Made by a program: the position numbers and the translations under genes
Part shown: one piece after another, positions 43,232 to 51,899 of the stretch
Layout: every line of letters starts with the position of its first letter
Position numbering within the stretch: the first letter of the stretch is position 1
Notes under the pieces: model-generated
The model's input: only the letters and a program-made list of their open reading frames with translations
Told to the model about the DNA's origin: nothing
Databases searched by the model: none
DNA from: Kitasatospora aureofaciens
GTDB taxonomy: Bacteria > Actinomycetota > Actinomycetes > Streptomycetales > Streptomycetaceae
Direction: 5' to 3'
NCBI RefSeq assembly: GCF_001188955.3
Contig: NZ_JPRF03000017.1
Span: 62,001-126,000, forward strand
Length of the DNA: 64,000 bases

Positions 43232-44053
43232 TCAGATGGTGACGGAGAAGTTGGCCAGCACTCGCTCGGCCAGTTCCTTGTCCCCCTCGACGGTCACCGG
43301 CCCGGGCCGGCCGCGCCCGCAGGCGAGCCGGACGTACGTCTCCCAGTCCATGGTGAGCTGGACGTCGGGCGCCAGGCTGATCGACTCGTCCACGCTGCCG
43401 CGGCCGGTGGAGTCCACCCGCACGGTGCGCAGGAACTCCACCGGGCCGGTCACGTCGACCACCAGGGTCGTCCCGGCCGGGGCGCCGGCGGTGTGGGCGA
43501 CGGCCTTGGGCAGCCGCTCCAGCAGGAAGTCCCGGGCGACCAGCGCGCCCGGGGCGGCCAGGTTGCCGGGGGTGTCCAGGGCCCGGCGCAGGTCCTGCTC
43601 GTGCACCCAGACGTCGAAGGCCCGCATCCGCAGCAACTCGTGGTACGGGAGCTCCCCGGCCAGCGGCCCGGCCGGCCAGCGGACCAGCTCGCCGGGCGTC
43701 TGCTTGGCGTTCCGCAGCGCGCGGGAGCGGCGGATGATCGTGTACTCCAGCTCGCTGGTCATCTCCAGCGCCGTGTGGCAGCGGCGCTTGTCGACGGGCA
43801 GCTCGATGTAGCGGGCGAACTCGGTGGTGACGTGGCGAAGGTCACGCGGCAGCGAGTGGATCGGGCGGGGGTCGCCGAGCAGTTCGGACTCCACCGCGAT
43901 CACGTGCGAGACGACGTCCCGGACCGACCAGCCGGGGCACTCGGTGGCCCGGTTCCAGGAGCCTTCGGGGAGGGGGGCGACCAGCTCCGATATGGACTCG
44001 ATGCTGTGCGTCCACGCCTCGGTGTAAGCCTGCACGGTCTGGTTGTCCGTCAC
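43232..44053 (-). CDS. Maleylpyruvate isomerase family mycothiol-dependent enzyme (MDMPI/DinB fold)
   Basis: 273-residue protein. The N-terminal four-helix MDMPI domain has the usual ELVAPLPEGSWNRATECPGW, then SVRDVVSHVIAVE with a metal-binding-type His, and HELLRMRAFDVWVHEQDLRR with a second His. The C-terminal SCP2-like domain ends VEGDKELAERVLANFSV. Mycothiol-dependent isomerases and S-transferases share this architecture; the exact reaction is unknown. GTG at 44053 with GGAG six bases upstream; in-frame codons further upstream lack similarity. Divergent from the nitrilase gene. Confidence 0.87.
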   Translation of the reverse strand: MTDNQTVQAYTEAWTHSIESISELVAPLPEGSWNRATECPGWSVRDVVSHVIAVESELLGDPRPIHSLPRDLRHVTTEFARYIELPVDKRRCHTALEMTSELEYTIIRRSRALRNAKQTPGELVRWPAGPLAGELPYHELLRMRAFDVWVHEQDLRRALDTPGNLAAPGALVARDFLLERLPKAVAHTAGAPAGTTLVVDVTGPVEFLRTVRVDSTGRGSVDESISLAPDVQLTMDWETYVRLACGRGRPGPVTVEGDKELAERVLANFSVTI

Positions 44054-44225
44054 GGGAATCTCCGGCCCTCCGTCAGCTTTCCTACGCTCCGCGCCCGGCC
44101 GTCGCGGTCGGCCGGGATGTCCGGCTTCCGGGCGCACACGCTAACCGCACGTTACGCTGCCGGGAGACAGCTGGGCAGCGCTTTCGGGTGACGATCGTAG
44201 GTCTCTTGCCGTGGACGGTGGTACT

Positions 44226-45023
44226 GTGCGCGCTTCATTGATCCAACTCGCGGTCTCCGACGCCGAGCCGCCCGCCGAACGGCGGGCCCGGGCCGCGTCG
44301 CTGGTACGGGCGCAGCAGGGCGCCGACCTGGTGGTGCTGCCGGAGCTGTGGCCGTTGGGCGGCTTCGCCCACGACCTCTGGTCGGAGGGCGCCGAGACGC
44401 TGGACGGACCCACCTCGGACGCCATGGCGGCGGCTGCCCGGGCTGCCGGCGTCTGGCTGCACGCCGGTTCGATCGTCGAACGCGACCCGGACGGGCCGAT
44501 CTACAACACCTCGATGGTGTTCGCCCCGGACGGCGAGCTGGTGCACACCTACCGCAAGATCCACCGCTTCGGCTTCGACAGCGGCGAGGCGGTGGTGATG
44601 GGCGCCGGACAGGAGATCGTCACGGCGCCGACCGAGTTCGGCACCCTGGGCCTGGCGACCTGCTACGACCTGCGCTTCCCGGAGCTGTTCCGGGCGCTGC
44701 TGGATGCCGGCGCCCAGCTGCTGGTGGTCCCGGCGGCCTGGCCGGCCAAGCGGCGCGAGCACTGGACGCTGCTGGCCCGGGCCCGGGCGCTGGAGGAGCA
44801 GGCCTTCGTACTGGCCTGCAACACCGCCGGAACGCACGCCGGGGTCGAGCAGGCCGGGCACAGCGTGGTGGTGGACCCGTGGGGCCGGGTGCTGGCCGAG
44901 GCGGGGCCGGAGGAGGAGGTGCTGACCGTGGAGTTCGACCCGGCCGAGGTGGGCCGGGCGCGCGAGGACTTCCCGGTGCTGCGGGACCGCCTGCTCGGCA
45001 TTCCGGCGCCCGTCCAGCGGTAG
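44226..45023 (+). CDS. Carbon-nitrogen hydrolase (nitrilase superfamily)
   Basis: 265-residue cytosolic amidase. The catalytic triad is visible: Glu in VVLPELWPLGGF, Lys in HTYRKIHRFGF and Cys in LGLATCYDLRFPELFR. The fold continues with LLVVPAAWPAKRREHWTLLA and FVLACNTAGTH. Close relatives include omega-amidase-like and NLP-type hydrolases; the substrate is not fixed by motifs. I use the GTG at 44226, giving the usual start RASLIQLAVS, with GGTGG just upstream; an in-frame GTG lies 15 bases earlier. Followed by a GntR regulator 148 bases on. Confidence 0.9.
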   Translation: MRASLIQLAVSDAEPPAERRARAASLVRAQQGADLVVLPELWPLGGFAHDLWSEGAETLDGPTSDAMAAAARAAGVWLHAGSIVERDPDGPIYNTSMVFAPDGELVHTYRKIHRFGFDSGEAVVMGAGQEIVTAPTEFGTLGLATCYDLRFPELFRALLDAGAQLLVVPAAWPAKRREHWTLLARARALEEQAFVLACNTAGTHAGVEQAGHSVVVDPWGRVLAEAGPEEEVLTVEFDPAEVGRAREDFPVLRDRLLGIPAPVQR

Positions 45024-45171
45024 GGCCTGTCCGCCGGGAGGGTCGTCGGGTGGGTTGGTTCGGACCTGCCCCGGGCCGGTTTGAGAAGATGAGCACTCGT
45101 CGTGTTCCCTGCCGCCGGTCGGCCGGTCCGTCGCGGGTCGGTACGGCGGCCTGCCCGAGGAGGTCGCGCGC

Positions 45172-46221
45172 ATGTCCGGCACCGGCGCCGGCGACACCCC
45201 CCACCCGGTCATCCACCGCAACAGCCTGCGCGAGCAGATCGCCGGCGCGCTGCGCGAGGAGATGATGGCCGGCCGGCTGGAGGCGGGTCGCAACTTCACG
45301 GTCAAGGAGATCGCGGAGCTGTACGGAGTCTCCGCGACCCCCGCCCGGGAGGCGCTGGTCGACCTCGGTGCGCAGGGGCTGCTGCGGGCCGAGCACCACC
45401 GCGGCTTCACCGTGCCGGAGCTGTGCTGGGAGGACTTCCTGGAGGTCTTCGAGGCCCGGGTGCTGCTCACCGACAGCTTCTACCGCCAGTTCTCCACCCG
45501 CCGGGCGCTGCCCGACCTCACCCGGCTGCCCTCGCTGCGCCGCCGGGCCGACGCGGCGGTGCGGGCCGCCCGGGCCGGGAACCTCGACGTGATGGTGGGC
45601 TGTGACCGCCGGTTCTGGCAGGAGGTCTCCGCCCTGCTCGGCAACCGCCGGATCGGGGACTACCTGGACTGGCTGCGGGTGCAGTCCTGGATGTTCGCCG
45701 CGCCCTACCTGCGGGCGATGCCCGCCCTGGGCGGGGTCTGCTGGGACCGCCACCCGGACCTGGTCGACGCGATCGGAGCCCACGACCTGGCCGGTGCGCA
45801 CCGGATCATCTGCGAGTACAACCTGTTCACCGTCCGGCTGCTGGCGGGGCTGGCCGGGCAGTCGCTGGAGTCGGTGCCGGTGCTCGGGCTGCTCACCGAG
45901 GTGGCCGACGGAGAGCCGCTGCCCGTCCCGGTCGAGCCGCGGGCGCCGCAGCCGCCGGCCCGGACGGCCTCCGGAACCGAGTCCGCATCCGGGGCCGGGT
46001 CCCGGGCCGGGTCCGCCCCCGCGCCCGGCGGGGACCGGTCCGGGCGGCCCCGCCGGGGCGACGAGATCGGCCGGGAGCTGGGCCGCGAACTGGGGCTGGG
46101 CCTCGGTCTGGTGCCGCAACCGCGCTGGGTGCCGCACACCCGGTTCGGCCGACGGCTGCCCGAGCCGCCCCCCGAGGCCCCGAGGGGACGGCCCGATCCG
46201 CACCCGGCCCCGGGCCGGTAG
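45172..46221 (+). CDS. GntR family transcriptional regulator with FCD domain
   Basis: 349-residue regulator. The winged-helix GntR domain (about 16-85) reads LREQIAGALREEMMAGRLEA, then FTVKEIAELYGVSATPAREAL. The FCD ligand domain (about 90-225) is alpha-helical, with RRFWQEVSALLGNRRIGDYL and a HDLAGAHRIICEYN segment with His, but not all the metal-binding residues of the family are clear. The last about 115 residues are Pro/Ala/Arg-rich and unusual for FCD regulators, which normally end near 240. ATG at 45172 with GAGGAGG eight bases upstream. Effector unknown; FCD proteins usually sense carboxylic acids. Confidence 0.9.
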   Translation: MSGTGAGDTPHPVIHRNSLREQIAGALREEMMAGRLEAGRNFTVKEIAELYGVSATPAREALVDLGAQGLLRAEHHRGFTVPELCWEDFLEVFEARVLLTDSFYRQFSTRRALPDLTRLPSLRRRADAAVRAARAGNLDVMVGCDRRFWQEVSALLGNRRIGDYLDWLRVQSWMFAAPYLRAMPALGGVCWDRHPDLVDAIGAHDLAGAHRIICEYNLFTVRLLAGLAGQSLESVPVLGLLTEVADGEPLPVPVEPRAPQPPARTASGTESASGAGSRAGSAPAPGGDRSGRPRRGDEIGRELGRELGLGLGLVPQPRWVPHTRFGRRLPEPPPEAPRGRPDPHPAPGR

Positions 46222-46336
46222 GGTGGGCGGTCGTCGAACCGGGTGCCCCGCACGGGCCCTCCGGGTACCGACTCCGCCCCCCGTCGTCGCCCCGCCCCCG
46301 CGGGCGATCCCGCCGTCCGGAGAGGAACTGCCGGCC

Positions 46337-46984
46337 ATGGCCTGCGACCTCTGGCTCGTCCCGCTGGTGGACGTGCTGAGCCACAGCCCCGACAACCCCT
46401 TCCGGGACGACCTCGCGCTCTACAACGCGGTGCTGACCTCGCGCGGGCTGCCCGAGGTGCCGGTCTACCAGTTCGTCCCCGGGCTGAGCGGAGCGGTCGA
46501 GCCGATAGCCGCCTTCGACTACGACTCGCTGCACTTCCTGCGCCGCGCCTACCTGTTGGGTCTCACCGGCCTGGACATCACCCCGGTCGACTCGCTCGGC
46601 GGCGACTACGAGCAACTGCTGGAGATGTTCGAGAGCAGTGCCGAACAGTCCCATCTGGTCTGGCACTTCGACCACGCCGGTGCGTACGTGCCGGTCGAGT
46701 TCCAGACCCCGCTGGTGGACGAGGTGCTGCTCGCCTCCGGCGGCCCGCTCGGCTCCAGCCACGGGCTGCTGCGCGAACTGCAGGCGGTGGCACCGGCGCT
46801 GGGCATCGACCCGCTCAACCCGCCGGACCCGACCCGGCCGCTCGGCCCGACCGGCCTGGAGCAGCCGTTCGGACCGCCGATCGACGACGTGCACCCGTTC
46901 GCCCGGGAGCGGCACGCCTGGTCGGGCCTGTACGCGGCGGCGACCAGGAGCGTCAGCCAGGGCTCGATGATCGTCTTCGCGTAG
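46337..46984 (+). CDS. Conserved hypothetical protein
   Basis: 215 residues, starting MACDLWLVPLVDVLSHSPDN, without signal peptide or membrane segment. It is rich in Leu, Pro and Asp; FERARHAW-like and HLVWHFDHAGAYVPVEF blocks look structured and the end SQGSMIVFA is hydrophobic. I recognise no domain. ATG 46337 has GAGAGGA ten bases upstream, which fixes the start and excludes the longer frame that overlaps the GntR gene. It follows the regulator by 115 bases and is convergent with the SLATT gene (15-base gap). Confidence 0.75.
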   Translation: MACDLWLVPLVDVLSHSPDNPFRDDLALYNAVLTSRGLPEVPVYQFVPGLSGAVEPIAAFDYDSLHFLRRAYLLGLTGLDITPVDSLGGDYEQLLEMFESSAEQSHLVWHFDHAGAYVPVEFQTPLVDEVLLASGGPLGSSHGLLRELQAVAPALGIDPLNPPDPTRPLGPTGLEQPFGPPIDDVHPFARERHAWSGLYAAATRSVSQGSMIVFA

Positions 46985-46999
46985 CGCCGTCCCGACCGC

Positions 47000-47896
47000 C
47001 TATCGCAGTGGCCCCTCCGGCGGCCGCTGGCGCGGCATGGTGGGCCTGGTACCGGGCGGTGGCAGCACCCGCACCTGGGCGCCGGCCCCGGGCTCGGTGC
47101 GCCCTCCCCACGTCCCGGCGGTCTGGGTGGGCAGCCGGGTCATCGACGCGCGGAACTCCAGCATCCACTCCGAGGTCTCGGTGCGGACCATGTCCGACAC
47201 GTCCTCGCAGAACCGGCGCAGCACGCCCAGGCAGCGTTCGGCGGCCTCGCCCGCGGTTCCCTCGGTCGGGCCGAGCACCTCGCGCACGCACTCCGAGGCC
47301 CAGTCGAACTGGAAGGCCTCCAGGCGGCGTTGCAGCGCCTGCCCGGTGGAGACGTCCCGCATCCAGCCGGAGGTGAGCCCGAAGACCCGGTCGGCGCCGT
47401 AGCAGGCGGCGGAGAGCGCCAGGCCCACGTACCCCCAGCTGGTGCCGTGGGCGACGGCGTCGGTCAGGTCCACCAGCGGGGCGGTCACCCCGCCGACGGC
47501 GAAGCCGGCCGACCCGAAGCGCAGCAGGCGTGCCCAGCGGCGCTTCCAGATCCGGTCCCGGCGGTACCACTCGATCGCCTCGACCGCCCGCTCCTCGGAC
47601 CAGCGGTAGAGCTCCTCCAGCCGTTCGGCGGGCTCGCCCCAGTCCCCGAGCGGGAACTGGCGGGCGCTCAGATCGGTCCGGCGGCGGGTGGTGGCCCGCC
47701 GGGCCACGGCTGCGGCGGGCTGGTCCTCCTCGCCGATCTCCTTGCCCCAGGCACTCTCCTCGGGCTGCATTTCCGGCTGGCTCACCTGTGGGGCTCCCTG
47801 TGGCGGGCGGGCGGCTTGGTCTGTCGGCGCATCGGCTGACATGACGTCTGCCGGTGGTTCTCCAACAGCACTTCTTACCGCCAAATGGCTGACCAT
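47000..47896 (-). CDS. SLATT domain-containing two-TM protein
   Basis: 298 residues. A disordered acidic/Pro-rich head (1-85) is followed by a SLATT-like module: a helix with [22 protein letters not shown], two membrane segments (about 124-144 and 153-173), and a helical region through [22 protein letters not shown] disordered Pro/Arg/Gly tail ends the chain. SLATT means SMODS- and SLOG-associating two-TM effector, a domain tied by genome analysis to nucleotide-based conflict systems. Here no cyclase or SLOG gene is adjacent, and the gene sits next to purD as in other streptomycetes. ATG at 47896 has GGGGAAG seven bases upstream; other starts are possible. Confidence 0.72.
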   Translation of the reverse strand: MVSHLAVRSAVGEPPADVMSADAPTDQAARPPQGAPQVSQPEMQPEESAWGKEIGEEDQPAAAVARRATTRRRTDLSARQFPLGDWGEPAERLEELYRWSEERAVEAIEWYRRDRIWKRRWARLLRFGSAGFAVGGVTAPLVDLTDAVAHGTSWGYVGLALSAACYGADRVFGLTSGWMRDVSTGQALQRRLEAFQFDWASECVREVLGPTEGTAGEAAERCLGVLRRFCEDVSDMVRTETSEWMLEFRASMTRLPTQTAGTWGGRTEPGAGAQVRVLPPPGTRPTMPRQRPPEGPLR

Positions 47897-48052
47897 GGGG
47901 GCGCTTCCCCGCTGATCGTTACCGGTTTCGGCCACCGGAACCCGAGGTGGGAGGGTTGCGGGGGGCGGCGAGATTTCACCCGTCCGAGCGAGGCCCCGGT
48001 GACCTGCCGTCCTGACCCGGACACCGACCGCGCACCCGGGCCCGTCCGAATT

Positions 48053-48064
48053 GGAGGATCCTCC
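48053..48064. promoter_or_regulatory. 12-base palindrome upstream of purD
   Basis: GGAGGATCCTCC is a perfect palindrome 100 bases before the purD start; its left half GGAGGATCC recurs near 48096. This is a candidate operator with no known binder. Confidence 0.3.
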
Positions 48065-48150
48065 TATCTCGTCGGCTCACGGACCGCTTCTCCTGGAGGA
48101 TCCGACGACGATCCGACGGGACCGGAGAGCGGCCGGAACCGGCCACCGAC

Positions 48151-48156
48151 TACGCT
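48151..48156 (+). promoter_or_regulatory. Putative -10 element of leaderless purD
   Basis: TACGCT followed by exactly seven bases and the GTG at 48164; no ribosome site. Confidence 0.5.
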
Positions 48157-48163
48157 GCCTGGC

Positions 48164-49411
48164 GTGAAGGTCCTCGTCATCGGCGGCGGCGCCCGCGAAC
48201 ACGCCCTGTGCCGCTCCCTGTCCCAAGATCCCTCCGTGACCGAGCTGCACTGTGCCCCGGGCAACGCCGGGATCGCCCAGGTGGCGACGGTCCACCCGGT
48301 CGACCAGCTGGACGGCGCCCTGGTCGCCGACCTGGCCGCGAAGCTCGGGGCCGACCTCGTCGTGGTCGGCCCAGAGGCCCCGCTGGTGGCCGGCGTCGCG
48401 GACGCCGTGCGCGCGGCCGGCATCCCGGTCTTCGGCCCCTCCGGCGCGGCCGCGCAGCTGGAGGGCTCGAAGGCCTTCGCCAAGGACGTGATGGCCGGCG
48501 CCGGGGTGCCCACCGCCCGCTCCTACGTCTGCACCACCCCGGAGGAGGCCGCCGAGGCGCTGGACGCCTTCGGCGCCCCCTACGTGGTCAAGGACGACGG
48601 CCTGGCGGCCGGCAAGGGCGTCGTGGTCACCTCCGACCGCGCGGCCGCGCTGGCCCACGCCGCCTCCTGCGAGCGCGTGGTCATCGAGGAGTACCTCGAC
48701 GGCCCCGAGGTCTCGCTGTTCGCGATCACCGACGGCACCACCGTGCTGCCGCTGCAGCCCGCGCAGGACTTCAAGCGCGCGCTGGACGGCGACGAGGGCC
48801 CCAACACCGGCGGCATGGGAGCCTACTCGCCGCTGCCGTGGGCGCCGGCCGGGCTGGTCCAGGAGGTGCTGGACACCGTCCTGCAGCCGACCGTGGACGA
48901 GCTGCGCCGCCGCGGCACCGAGTTCTCCGGCCTGCTGTACGCGGGTCTGGCGCTGACCTCCCGCGGCACCCGGGTGATCGAGTTCAACGCCCGGTTCGGC
49001 GACCCGGAGACCCAGGTCGTGCTGGCCCGGCTGCGCACCCCGCTGGCCGGTGTCCTGCTGGCCTCCGCCACCGGCACCCTGGACCAGCTGGAGCCGCTGC
49101 GCTGGGACGAGGGGGCGGCCGTCACCGTGGTCATCGCCTCCGAGGGCTACCCGGCCGCGCCGCGCACCGGCGACCCGATCGAGGGCCTGGCCGAGGCCGA
49201 GGCGGACGGCACCGCGTACGTGCTGCACGCCGGGACGAAGGCGGACGAGGACGGCCGGGTGCTGAGCGCCGGCGGCCGCGTCCTGTCGGTCACCGCGACC
49301 GGCGCCGACCTGGCCGAGGCGCGCGACCGCGCGTACGCGGCCGTGGCGCGGATCTCGCTCAAGGGCGGCCAGCACCGCACCGACATCGCGCTGAAGGCGG
49401 CCACCGCCTGA
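48164..49411 (+). CDS. purD: Phosphoribosylamine-glycine ligase
   Basis: 415-residue ATP-grasp enzyme of de novo purine synthesis (second step, forming glycinamide ribonucleotide). [20 protein letters not shown] is the N-terminal signature; [17 protein letters not shown] holds ATP-grasp residues; [20 protein letters not shown] and [20 protein letters not shown] are the family blocks with metal ligands. Normal length. The GTG at 48164 starts exactly at the signature; upstream in-frame sequence is non-coding. It appears leaderless, and a strong hairpin follows. Confidence 0.97.
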   Translation: MKVLVIGGGAREHALCRSLSQDPSVTELHCAPGNAGIAQVATVHPVDQLDGALVADLAAKLGADLVVVGPEAPLVAGVADAVRAAGIPVFGPSGAAAQLEGSKAFAKDVMAGAGVPTARSYVCTTPEEAAEALDAFGAPYVVKDDGLAAGKGVVVTSDRAAALAHAASCERVVIEEYLDGPEVSLFAITDGTTVLPLQPAQDFKRALDGDEGPNTGGMGAYSPLPWAPAGLVQEVLDTVLQPTVDELRRRGTEFSGLLYAGLALTSRGTRVIEFNARFGDPETQVVLARLRTPLAGVLLASATGTLDQLEPLRWDEGAAVTVVIASEGYPAAPRTGDPIEGLAEAEADGTAYVLHAGTKADEDGRVLSAGGRVLSVTATGADLAEARDRAYAAVARISLKGGQHRTDIALKAATA

Positions 49412-49426
49412 GGCACCCACGCCCCC

Positions 49427-49461
49427 GCGGCCCCCGTGCGAACCGCTCGCACGGGGGCCGC
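49427..49461 (+). terminator. Hairpin terminator after purD
   Basis: 15-base perfect arms (49427-49441, GCGGCCCCCGTGCGA, and 49447-49461). Confidence 0.85.
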
Positions 49462-49800
49462 CGTGCACTTTCGGCGAGCGAGCCGCTGGAAAGGCGCGAG
49501 CCTGCGGACCCCCGGGGGAGGGGAAACAACCCGCAGGGCGCAGCGCTCCCGGCGTTTCCGGGGCGGGAGCGGCTCCGGGGGCCGACGCACCGTTCGGCGG
49601 CCCGATTCCAGCCCATCGGGTGACAGCAACCGCATCCAGCTGACGCAACCGGGCGCCCGGCCTTATGGTGCGCTGGATCGCCGTGCGACGGGCCGTGCGC
49701 CGGGGTCGCCGCCGGGTAGCGGCGCGCCCGCGGGGGGATGCTGGACGGCGATCGGCCGGGCGGTCGCCCGGTGCTTCGCACCGGACCGGTCCCGGGGAGC

Positions 49801-49844
49801 CCGGGCGGCGTCACCGGCACGACCGGGCGGCGTCACCGGGACGA
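49801..49844. repeat. Tandem 22-base repeat
   Basis: Two head-to-tail copies beginning CCGGGCGGCGTCACCGG (49801 and 49823), differing at one base. They lie within a long gene-free stretch. Confidence 0.75.
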
Positions 49845-50026
49845 GTGGAAACCGGGGCGATCCGGAACACCCGCTCGGACCGGGGCGTCGAAAATGTCAG
49901 TAGCGCCACACAGCATGCACTGCCGGGGATCGGACGCCTCCGCTTCCCGGTCGGAACTGATCGTTTCGAGTCGGCTCAGGGCCCGTAGGCGGGCGCCCGA
50001 GGGCTCCGAAGGGGGTGCCGCACCGT

Positions 50027-51607
50027 ATGGCCGTCGACACCGCGCGCGCTCACGCCCAAGCGGTCCTGCGGGTCCGGGGCCTCGCCCTGGCCGCCGCAGT
50101 GCTGCCCACCGCCGTCGCGGTGGTCCTGCTCGCGGGCCGGTTCACCGGCCGGATCGGGGCCGCCGGATCCTCCGACGCCACCGGGTGGGACGCCGCCCGC
50201 TGGGGGGTCTGCGCGCTCGCCGCCCTCACGCTGCTGGTGGCCGGACTGACCACCCGCGCCCTGCGCCGGGCCGTCCCGCCGCAGACCCCCGCCGTGCCGG
50301 TCGAGCGCGCCGTCGCCCCCGAGCTGTACCGCCTGATCGACGAACTGGCCGACCGGCTGGACGTCCCCGCGCCCTCCGCCGTCGCCCTCACCCCGGACTG
50401 CGACAGCTGGCTGGAGGACGTCCCGCCGCCGCGGCGCCCCCACGCCCTGCGGCCGCACCCCGGGGGGCCCGCGCCGGTGCTGGTGATCGGCTCGCCCTTC
50501 CTGTGGTGGATGCGGGCCGGCGAACTGCGCGCCCTGCTCGCCCCGGTGGTGGCCGGCACCGCCGCCTCCGCGGACCCGGAGATCGCCGCCGCCCGCCGCT
50601 TCCTGCGCAGCCTGGACGCCTGCCTGGACTCCGGCCCGGGCTCGGCCCCCGGGCTCGGCGGCGCCACCCTGGCGGCCCCGCCCGCCCCACCGCGCGGCGG
50701 CCCGGCCGGGCTGGCCGACCGGATCACCCGGCGGATCACCCGCCGGTTGCTGGGCGCCTGCCGCGGCCACTCCGCCGAACTGGAGCGGTCCGTCGCGAGC
50801 TGGGCCTCCGAGGAAGCCAGGACGGTCGACTACGGCCTGCGGATCGCCGCCCAGGAGCAGGTCGGCCTGGCCTATGCGGGCTGGGACCGGCTACTCACCC
50901 GGGTCGCGCTGCCCGCCTGGCGGCTCGGCCGCCACCCCGCCCACCTGAACGCCGGCGTGGTCGCCGCGCTCACCGAGCTGTCCCGCCGCGACCGGCTGGC
51001 CGACGGCTACGGCACCCGGCTCGGCGACCGCCCCGCCTGCGACCTGCTGGAGGAGCCCGGCACGGTCGACCGGGCGGTCTCCCGGCTCGCGGCCGACCTG
51101 TTCTTCGGCCGCCCGGCGGCCGGCGCCTGGCACGAGCTGGAGTGGGCCGACTACCCGGCCGAGGTGGTGGACGCCGGCTGGCGGTCCAGGGCCGCCGCGC
51201 TGCAGGCCGCCCTGGACCGGCTGGCCCCGCAGTCCCGCCCGGGTGCCCCGACCCTCACCCGGCTGCTGGTCCGGCTCGCCGAGGGCGACGGAGAGCAGCT
51301 GGCCGCAGCCCTGGCCGCCCAGCTCGCCCGCACCACCGCCCCGGCCCCGCTGCTCGAACCCGACCGCACCGGCCGCGACCTGCTGGTCGACCACGTCACC
51401 GCGATGGTCTGCTGCGCCGCCGTGGACACCGCGGGCGGCGTTCCCGGCCTGGACTGGCTGGACGGTCCGGTGCTGCTGCTCGGCGGGGTCCGCCGCACCG
51501 ACCTGGCCGCCCCGGTCGCCCAGGCCGTGGAGCAGGGCCAGGACGGCCCGCTGCGCGCCTGGCTGGACGCGGCGGAGGTCCGGCTGGAGAAACCCGTGCG
51601 CCTCTGA
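50027..51607 (+). CDS. Membrane protein with a degenerate M48 peptidase domain
   Basis: 526 residues, no annotated function. Two membrane segments (about 18-38 and 58-78) precede APELYRLIDELADRLDVPAP and VLVIGSPFLWWMRAGELRALL, which follow the M48/HtpX pattern. Where M48 enzymes have LAHExxH, this protein reads L171-A-P173-V-V-A-G177, so both zinc histidines and the catalytic Glu are gone. The rest (about 240-526) is helical, Leu/Ala-rich, and includes DRAVSRLAADLFFGRPAAGA and a VTAMVCCAAVD double-Cys. ATG 50027 chosen with AGGGGG about 11 bases upstream. Located between purD and purC with a DUF6605 gene. The pseudo-enzyme reading is my inference. Confidence 0.7.
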   Translation: MAVDTARAHAQAVLRVRGLALAAAVLPTAVAVVLLAGRFTGRIGAAGSSDATGWDAARWGVCALAALTLLVAGLTTRALRRAVPPQTPAVPVERAVAPELYRLIDELADRLDVPAPSAVALTPDCDSWLEDVPPPRRPHALRPHPGGPAPVLVIGSPFLWWMRAGELRALLAPVVAGTAASADPEIAAARRFLRSLDACLDSGPGSAPGLGGATLAAPPAPPRGGPAGLADRITRRITRRLLGACRGHSAELERSVASWASEEARTVDYGLRIAAQEQVGLAYAGWDRLLTRVALPAWRLGRHPAHLNAGVVAALTELSRRDRLADGYGTRLGDRPACDLLEEPGTVDRAVSRLAADLFFGRPAAGAWHELEWADYPAEVVDAGWRSRAAALQAALDRLAPQSRPGAPTLTRLLVRLAEGDGEQLAAALAAQLARTTAPAPLLEPDRTGRDLLVDHVTAMVCCAAVDTAGGVPGLDWLDGPVLLLGGVRRTDLAAPVAQAVEQGQDGPLRAWLDAAEVRLEKPVRL

Positions 51608-51899
51608 CGCCCCGGGCGTCACCGGACCTCCGTGCGTCCCCTGGCCCCCCTGTGCGTCCCTGGCGCCCCATGCGTCCCCGGGCCTCCGGGCGGCGCTCGG
51701 CGGTCCGGCACGCGCCCCCGGGGGCCTCGGCCGCCGGTCGTCTCCGCAGGCCGGAGGCCCTGTCCCGGAGGCGTGCGAGATTCCCGACACCAATTGCTAC
51801 CGTGGGGTGACGGAGCGCCAGCACCGTGTGGTGTATTAGACCGCACGCACATCCGGGGGGCACGTGCCAGCCGGACGGAAGTGCACCTGGGAGGGGCGC
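51608..51899. other. Intergenic region with degenerate 18-20 base repeats
   Basis: TGCGTCCC recurs at 51633, 51653 and 51671 within imperfect units of the type TGCGTCCCyGGCsCCCC. Near 51790-51840 the sequence is less GC-rich and could hold the promoter of the DUF6605 gene. Confidence 0.4.

Larger units (their letters stand above)
49412..50026. other. 615-base region without a supportable gene
   Basis: It holds the purD terminator, the 22-base tandem repeat and a small hairpin CCGGTGC-TTC-GCACCGG (49768-49784). Open frames across it are Arg/Gly-rich and look like GC-driven artefacts. The last 100 bases likely carry the promoter of the next gene. Confidence 0.5.

Noticed and set aside
49665-49988. 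107-codon frame beginning MVRWIAVRRAVRRGRRR
   Set aside because: Arg-rich low-complexity translation across the tandem repeat, no ribosome site, no recognisable fold.
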